A stretch of DNA of 64,000 nt. Origin: Paenibacillus sp. BK033. GTDB taxonomy: Bacteria > Bacillota > Bacilli > Paenibacillales > Paenibacillaceae. Position numbers and translations under genes: made by a program. Positions 59,500 to 64,000 of this stretch are shown here, one piece after another. Positions within the stretch are counted from its first letter, which is position 1. Every line of letters starts with the position of its first letter. The stretch covers positions 1,302,001 to 1,366,000 of the forward strand of contig NZ_SLVP01000001.1 of the NCBI RefSeq assembly GCF_004345425.1. The letters are read 5' to 3'. Below the pieces are notes generated by a model. The model worked only from the letters and a program-made list of their open reading frames with translations. It ran no database searches and was not told the DNA's origin.

Positions 59500-60150
59500 T
59501 CATTTGCGGCCGTTCAGCATTTCCCAGCGATAAACGTATTCGAACAGGAACTCAAACGCTTCGATATGGCGCTTCGCTTCGAAGGCGTTCGCCCCCCAGG
59601 CGTAAATGCCATGCTTGCGAAGAATAATGCCCGGAATCCTCTTGTCGAGGCGTTCCGTCACTTCCGGCACAATGCGCGGAATCTCGGCGAAGTTGGAGAC
59701 GATCGGAATATCGATATGCGCTTCCTCTTCCCAGATGTTCAGGCCTTTAATCAGCTCTACCCCGTCTACGGGAACCGCTCTGCGCTCCCAGAACCATTCG
59801 GACATAACGGCGCTGTACACGGAGTGAACGTGGAAAATAGCGCCTGCACCCGTTAAACGGTAGATTTCGTTGTGAATAAGCGTTTCGGCGGAAGGCTTCA
59901 GGCTTGTAGCTTCGCAAGCTTTGCCATTCTTGTCGACGAACAGGTAATCCTCCGGCGTATGTACCGTTTTATCCTTGCCGCTTGCCGTAATGGCGAAATA
60001 GAATTCGTCAGGGTTGAAATCCCCTACGCGAACCGAGAGGTTGCCGCTTGTTCCGGCAAACCAGCCGCGGGAGGCGAACAGTTCCTTAACGCTGCGCAGC
60101 TCGGCGAGCGCCTGCTGCTTTTGTTCCAGCTTAATATCGGTAAAAGCCAT
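59500..60150 (-). CDS. mtnB: Methylthioribulose-1-phosphate dehydratase
   Basis: A 216-residue zinc enzyme of the class II aldolase/adducin fold in the methionine salvage pathway, producing 2,3-diketo-5-methylthiopentyl-1-phosphate. Features: RGWFAGTSGNLSVRVG near residue 30, the zinc histidines in AIFHVHSVYSAVMSE (about residues 102-104), and ILRKHGIYAWGANAFEAKRHIEAFEFL near the C terminus. It follows mtnX by 1 bp and is the last gene of the operon. mtnD, needed for the dioxygenase step, is not seen in the window. Confidence 0.93.
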   Translation of the reverse strand: MAFTDIKLEQKQQALAELRSVKELFASRGWFAGTSGNLSVRVGDFNPDEFYFAITASGKDKTVHTPEDYLFVDKNGKACEATSLKPSAETLIHNEIYRLTGAGAIFHVHSVYSAVMSEWFWERRAVPVDGVELIKGLNIWEEEAHIDIPIVSNFAEIPRIVPEVTERLDKRIPGIILRKHGIYAWGANAFEAKRHIEAFEFLFEYVYRWEMLNGRK

Positions 60151-60151
60151 A

Positions 60152-60820
60152 TTAAACGATCCTTTCTTTCTTCAGCTCATGCACAATGTCATGGAAGGTT
60201 GTAAATTCGGTATGGGGGAGACCAAGCTCCTTGCATTTATCGGTCAGATGATGGCGGGAGAAGACCGTATCGGCCAGCTTGGCGCCTTCAAAGTCGGTTA
60301 CGCTGTCGCCGATAATAATCCGCTCGTAAACGCTTGCCGGGAATCGGCGCATAATCGTTGTTTTGCACATGCCGCAGTCATTGCTGCAATGCTCATCGCA
60401 TGGATGCGGCCATGTAATTTCGATCTGCTCGCCGCTGAAGTCGCTGCCGTTGCAGTAAATATGATCCTCCGGAATACCAAAGCGGGCCAGCACCGGATAC
60501 ACAAAGAAGTCGATGCCGCCGCTTGTCACGTAAAATTCGATCTGCTCTTCCTTGCAATATTGGAGCAGCTCGGCAAAGCCGTCACGGATTTGCACGTTAT
60601 GAATGCCATACTCCACAACTTCCTTCCGAATGGAAGTCGGGAGGAGGCGGAACATTTGGCCAACGCCGTCGCGGATCGAGATTTTCTGGGATAGAACCGC
60701 ATTTGCAATGTCTTCCCAGCCCGGCGGGTTGAAATGCTTGATGATAGCTACAATGTTATCGTTGACGGTGATGGTTCCGTCAAAGTCGCAGAAGATGATG
60801 CGTTTCTTAGCTGTTGTCAT
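60152..60820 (-). CDS. mtnX: 2-hydroxy-3-keto-5-methylthiopentenyl-1-phosphate phosphatase
   Basis: A 222-residue HAD phosphatase of the methionine salvage route. The HAD nucleophile motif is FCDFDGTITVNDN (residues 10-22); EQIEFYVTSGGIDFFVYPVL supplies motif II and IIIGDSVTDFEGAKLADTVF motifs III/IV. It overlaps mtnW by ATGA. Its substrate is the product of MtnW. Confidence 0.92.
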   Translation of the reverse strand: MTTAKKRIIFCDFDGTITVNDNIVAIIKHFNPPGWEDIANAVLSQKISIRDGVGQMFRLLPTSIRKEVVEYGIHNVQIRDGFAELLQYCKEEQIEFYVTSGGIDFFVYPVLARFGIPEDHIYCNGSDFSGEQIEITWPHPCDEHCSNDCGMCKTTIMRRFPASVYERIIIGDSVTDFEGAKLADTVFSRHHLTDKCKELGLPHTEFTTFHDIVHELKKERIV

Positions 60821-62037
60821 TCCTTAATCCCCCATGCGTCTATAGCCGCCTGAAGCGGTTCGTTACCCGGCTGCGCCGCTGCCTCGCGAAGCGGTACGCC
60901 GTTCATTGCTGCCGTAATCGCGCTGCGGAAGGCTTTGCCGCCGGCCGCCGTGCCCATCGGATGGCCGTGGATGCCGCCGCCGGCATTAACGACCACGTCC
61001 GTGCCGAAGTCGCGCAGTATAAGAGGAACAAGTCCGGGATGGATGCCGGCCGAAGGTACAGGGAAGCTCGTCCGGAGCGTATCCGAAGGCGCTAGAAGCG
61101 CTTCTTTTACCGCCAGGTTCTCAGCCTTCGGCATAACGACTGAACCGTAAGGGGAAGGGAAGAGAACAAGATCCGCGCCTGCCAGGCGCATCAGCTTGCC
61201 AAGCAGGACGGAAGCGCTGATCCCGTAATGCGGAGAAGGATAAAAGGCGCCCGCCATTGCCGGGTGCGCCGCAATGGGCACATTAATCTCCGGATCCTTG
61301 CTTAGCTCGTGCAGCACATCGTAGCCGTAAGACAATACGTTAAACAGCAGAGCATTCGCGCCCGCTGCGATAGCTTTGCGGGCTTGGCTTGCGAGCTGCG
61401 AGGTAGGTCCTGTCAGGTTAACCGCGTACAGCAGCTTTTGACCGGTTTCCTGCTGGGCTTTGCGTGCCGCCTCCATGCATACTTCCACGCGCTTTTCCAG
61501 AGGCGTAAGCGGGTTTTCGAACAAAATCTCGTCATCCTTGATAAGGTCGACGCCGCCAAGCGCCTGCTTATAGAATTGCTCCTGCAGGTTCGGAAGATCA
61601 TGGCCAACAACCGATTTGAAAATACTCATCAGAAGCGGGCGGTCGTGAACGCCAAGAAGCTGGCGTACGCCTTCCAGGCCGTACTTGGGACCAGGGAAGG
61701 CGGATTGGAATTGCTCCGAGACATCCAGATCAATCAGCTTGATTTTGCCGTCCATGGACAGCTTGCCGAAAATCGTAACGAGCAGAGCGGGGATATCGCG
61801 GCTGAAATTGATGTCCGGATACGCAATCTGGATATCGGCGTAACGCTCGCTGCCTGCTTCTTCATGCACGTTAACCGACAATACCTTGCCTAGATGCTTT
61901 TCCATCTCGGCTTTGCGTGCCTCCGGGAGCTCCGTCCAGCTGCCAACCGTCAAGCCAACGGCGATGGACAATGCTTTTTTATCGAAATCCGCTTTCTCGT
62001 CAAAGCAGCGGTAAGTTGCAACACACATTTGATTCAT
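60817..62037 (-). CDS. mtnW: 2,3-diketo-5-methylthiopentyl-1-phosphate enolase (RuBisCO-like protein)
   Basis: A 406-residue form IV RuBisCO-like protein that enolises the MtnB product. The metal/carbamate region is GGVDLIKDDEILFENPLTPLEKRV (about residues 168-191), where the lysine of KDDE is the expected carbamylated residue; AAHPAMAGAF and NAGGGIHGHPMGTAAGGKAFRSA form the phosphate-binding end of the barrel. The start codon shares one base with the proC stop (TAATG), so it is translationally coupled to the proline genes, an unusual linkage. Confidence 0.93.
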   Translation of the reverse strand: MNQMCVATYRCFDEKADFDKKALSIAVGLTVGSWTELPEARKAEMEKHLGKVLSVNVHEEAGSERYADIQIAYPDINFSRDIPALLVTIFGKLSMDGKIKLIDLDVSEQFQSAFPGPKYGLEGVRQLLGVHDRPLLMSIFKSVVGHDLPNLQEQFYKQALGGVDLIKDDEILFENPLTPLEKRVEVCMEAARKAQQETGQKLLYAVNLTGPTSQLASQARKAIAAGANALLFNVLSYGYDVLHELSKDPEINVPIAAHPAMAGAFYPSPHYGISASVLLGKLMRLAGADLVLFPSPYGSVVMPKAENLAVKEALLAPSDTLRTSFPVPSAGIHPGLVPLILRDFGTDVVVNAGGGIHGHPMGTAAGGKAFRSAITAAMNGVPLREAAAQPGNEPLQAAIDAWGIKE

Positions 62038-62918
62038 TAGGACAACGTGCTCCTTTCAATATCTGCTCCGATTTCGCCGGCGCGCTCTGCCGAACGCAGC
62101 ATGCCGCGCACGACGGCTTCCGTTAATCCGCTAGCCGCCATCGATTCGATTGCAGCCTGAGTCGTGCCGTTAGGGGAAGTAACCTTGCGGCGGAGCTCAG
62201 CCGGCTCCTCGCCGGTTGTTCTGACCATCTCGGCAGCGCCAAGCACGGTCTGAACGATCAGCTCCTTGGCTTGTTCAGCAGGGAGGCCAAGCTTCTCCGC
62301 GGCTTCCATCATCGCTTCCATGAAGAAATAGACATAAGCCGGGCCGCTGCCCGACACGCCAACGATCGAATCCTGCAGCGATTCCTCGACAACCGCGTTA
62401 ATGCCGATTGAAGCGAACATCGTTTCCGCAAGCTTGCGCTGCTCTTCCGTCACGCTGCCCGAATAACTCATTCCCGTTACGCCAAGGCCAATTGTGCTCG
62501 AGGTATTGGGCATCGTCCGAACGATAGGGGCGGATCTGCCAAGCACCCGCTCAATGGAAGAGATCGACAGACCGGCAATAACCGAGACGATCAGCTGCTT
62601 ATCCGAAAGGAGGTGCTTGATGGACGAAATCGCGCTGACCGCGTCCTTAGGCTTCATCGCCAGGAAAACAATATCCGCATCCTGAATAAACTGCTCGTTT
62701 GTCGTACCGTTCAATACCGTCTGTACGCCGTATTTCTCGCTTAGTTCATTCAGCCGGTCCGCGTTTTGGCGGTTCAGCATCGAGATTTGCTCCGGTTTTG
62801 TCAGCTTTTGATTAATAAGTCCGCGTACGATAGCTTCCGCCATCGAGCCTGCGCCATAGAAGCTTATTTTCAAAGCTTCGATATTAACGCCGGCATTTGT
62901 TTGTTCCATCGATAACAT
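62037..62918 (-). CDS. proC: Pyrroline-5-carboxylate reductase
   Basis: A 293-residue NAD(P)H enzyme making proline. Rossmann motif ISFYGAGSMAEAIVRGLI near residue 20, the family signature region GSGPAYVYFFMEAMMEAAEKLGL (about residues 180-202) and TSPNGTTQAAIESM near the C terminus are present. ATG at 62918 lies about 10 bases after GGAGGG; GTG at 62927 touches that site. It follows proA by 24 bp in the minus-strand operon. Confidence 0.93.
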   Translation of the reverse strand: MLSMEQTNAGVNIEALKISFYGAGSMAEAIVRGLINQKLTKPEQISMLNRQNADRLNELSEKYGVQTVLNGTTNEQFIQDADIVFLAMKPKDAVSAISSIKHLLSDKQLIVSVIAGLSISSIERVLGRSAPIVRTMPNTSSTIGLGVTGMSYSGSVTEEQRKLAETMFASIGINAVVEESLQDSIVGVSGSGPAYVYFFMEAMMEAAEKLGLPAEQAKELIVQTVLGAAEMVRTTGEEPAELRRKVTSPNGTTQAAIESMAASGLTEAVVRGMLRSAERAGEIGADIERSTLS

Positions 62919-62942
62919 TTCGTTCACCCTCCAAACTCTATC

Positions 62943-64000
62943 TTAACCGCGGATTTGGCCGTTGCCGTAAACCCGGAATTTCGTTGACGTAAGAGCCGGC
63001 AGTCCCATAGGGCCACGCGCGTGCAGCTTTTGCGTGCTAATGCCGATTTCCGCTCCGAAGCCGAATTCGAAGCCGTCCGTGAAGCGGGTGGAAGCGTTGT
63101 GATAGACTGCCGCAGCGTCTACTTCGTTCAAGAATCGCTCGGCATTCCATGCATTCTCCGTTACGATGCATTCGGAATGCTTCGTGCTGTATTTGCGAAT
63201 GTGCTCAAGCGCCTCATCTAAGTTTGCTACAATACGAATATTTAAAACATAATCGTTATATTCCGTCGCAAAATCCTGTTCGGTCGCAAGCTTGGCCTGC
63301 GGTACGCGCTCAGCCGTATGGCTGTCGCCGCGCAGCTCGACATTAGCCGCAAGGAAGCGATCGGCGATTTGCCGCAGATGGCGCTCCGCAAAGGCTTGGT
63401 GCAAAATCAAAGTTTCCATCGAGTTGCAGACGGAAGGGCGCTGAACCTTCGCGTTGAAGGCGATTTGTTCCGCCATGTCGTAATCCGCGCTCTCATCCAC
63501 GAAGGTATGGCAGATGCCGGCACCTGTCTCGATAACGGGCACTGTCGCGTTTTCGACTACGTTGCGGATCAGCGCCGCGCCGCCGCGCGGGATAACTACA
63601 TCAAGCAATCCGTTTAATTTAAGCATTTCGTTGACGGAAGCGCGGTCGGAATCTTCTATCAGTTGAATCGCATCCTGCGGCAATGCCGTTGAGGCCAGCG
63701 CTTCGCGGAGCACCTCCACGATCCGGCGGTTGGAATCCAGGGCAGCGGAGCCCCCGCGGAGCACCACGCAGTTGCCGGTTTTGAGGCAAAGGCCAACAGC
63801 GTCCACGGTAACGTTAGGACGGGCTTCGTAGATCATGCCGATAACGCCGAGCGGCACGCGTTTTTTATCAACCCGAAGGCCGTTTGGACGGTCGAATTGC
63901 TCCAGCAGCTCGCCAACCGGATCCGGCAGCTCCACAACCTGGCGCAGTCCTTCCGCGATGTCCGCAACACGGCTTTCGTTCAAGGCGAGGCGATCCAGCA
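62943..64000 (-). CDS. proA: Gamma-glutamyl phosphate reductase (5' end outside window)
   Basis: The frame is open to the window edge, leaving at least 352 residues of the aldehyde dehydrogenase-like enzyme that forms glutamate semialdehyde. The catalytic cysteine is in QRPSVCNSMETLILH, and RPNVTVDAVGLCLKTGNCVVLRGGSAA (cofactor region), DVVIPRGGAALI and GFGAEIGISTQKLHARGPMGLPAL complete the family pattern. The missing N terminus amounts to about 60 residues by comparison with the usual length near 415. proB is expected just beyond the edge. Confidence 0.94.
   Translation of the reverse strand, partial: LDRLALNESRVADIAEGLRQVVELPDPVGELLEQFDRPNGLRVDKKRVPLGVIGMIYEARPNVTVDAVGLCLKTGNCVVLRGGSAALDSNRRIVEVLREALASTALPQDAIQLIEDSDRASVNEMLKLNGLLDVVIPRGGAALIRNVVENATVPVIETGAGICHTFVDESADYDMAEQIAFNAKVQRPSVCNSMETLILHQAFAERHLRQIADRFLAANVELRGDSHTAERVPQAKLATEQDFATEYNDYVLNIRIVANLDEALEHIRKYSTKHSECIVTENAWNAERFLNEVDAAAVYHNASTRFTDGFEFGFGAEIGISTQKLHARGPMGLPALTSTKFRVYGNGQIRG

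Noticed and set aside
1..64000. CRISPR arrays, tRNA or rRNA genes, prophage or insertion-sequence genes
   Set aside because: Looked for and not seen: no spacer-repeat array, no tRNA-like cloverleaf noticed, no transposase or phage gene.

Overview
The window reads as a chromosomal backbone segment of an endospore-forming Bacillales bacterium, most likely Paenibacillus or a close relative. The evidence is spoIVA and ypjB (sporulation), the TRAP protein MtrB with an 11-triplet TRAP site ahead of trpE, a Bacillus-type menaquinol:cytochrome c reductase (qcrABC), bacillithiol genes (bshA, bshB1), an IDEAL-domain protein, and gene order that largely follows the B. subtilis spoIVA-hbs-mtrB-hepS-menG-hepT-ndk-cheR-aroB-aroH-trp-hisC-tyrA and ypiB-ypiF-qcr-ypj-dapB-mgsA-bsh-cca-birA-pan-dinG blocks. 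No rRNA, tRNA, CRISPR array, phage or transposase gene was seen.

Layout. 1-4.8 kb: the 3' end of spoIVA, then a sugar-type ABC transporter operon (lipoprotein, double ATPase, permease) that separates spoIVA from hbs. 4.9-12.9 kb: hbs, mtrB, a secreted hypothetical, then a menaquinone/prenyl operon in which hepS, menG and hepT enclose a UbiA-type prenyltransferase, a UbiX-type flavin prenyltransferase and MqnA, pointing to the futalosine route; then ndk and cheR. 13-23.6 kb: aromatic amino acid genes aroB-aroH, trpEDCFBA behind a TRAP-controlled leader, and hisC-tyrA. 23.6-28 kb: an accessory stretch with a candidate small RNA, an ECF sigma/anti-sigma pair, a histidine phosphatase, several inverted repeats and an unrecognised 393-residue protein. 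28-36.8 kb: ypiB, ypiF, qcrABC, ypjA, ypjB, a YitT protein (minus strand), a MazG-like protein, a TPR protein, dapB, mgsA and bshB1. 36.9-48.5 kb: bshA, cca, birA, panBCD behind a structured leader, a TPR-like protein, dinG, rex and an MTA/SAH deaminase. 48.5-54.2 kb: a YpmB-like protein, an unrecognised protein coupled to a short FtsH-like protease, hbd-ackA behind a striking four-repeat operator, and dnaD. 54.3-59.4 kb: an AraC regulator divergent from a GH127 glycosidase, an AIM24-type protein, a DinB-like protein and a PyrE-type phosphoribosyltransferase. 59.5-64 kb, minus strand: proA-proC-mtnW-mtnX-mtnB, a proline operon joined to methionine salvage.

How the parts work together. aroB and aroH supply the chorismate branch point, trpEDCFBA and hisC-tyrA draw from it, and MtrB encoded about 9 kb upstream is the expected sensor of tryptophan for the trp leader. 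The prenyl and MqnA genes feed menaquinone to the QcrABC complex, while Rex is a redox sensor of the NADH pool.

The least explained structures are: a 42-bp hairpin repeat in four exact tandem copies between hepT and ndk, with a fifth copy inside the ABC operon; four GTTCAT-type repeats at exactly 11-bp pitch ahead of hbd-ackA; a consensus promoter followed about 80 nt later by a UUCG terminator (candidate small RNA); and a 105-bp imperfect palindrome in a gene-poor 629-bp gap. All functional names rest on reading of motifs and gene order, without database searches.
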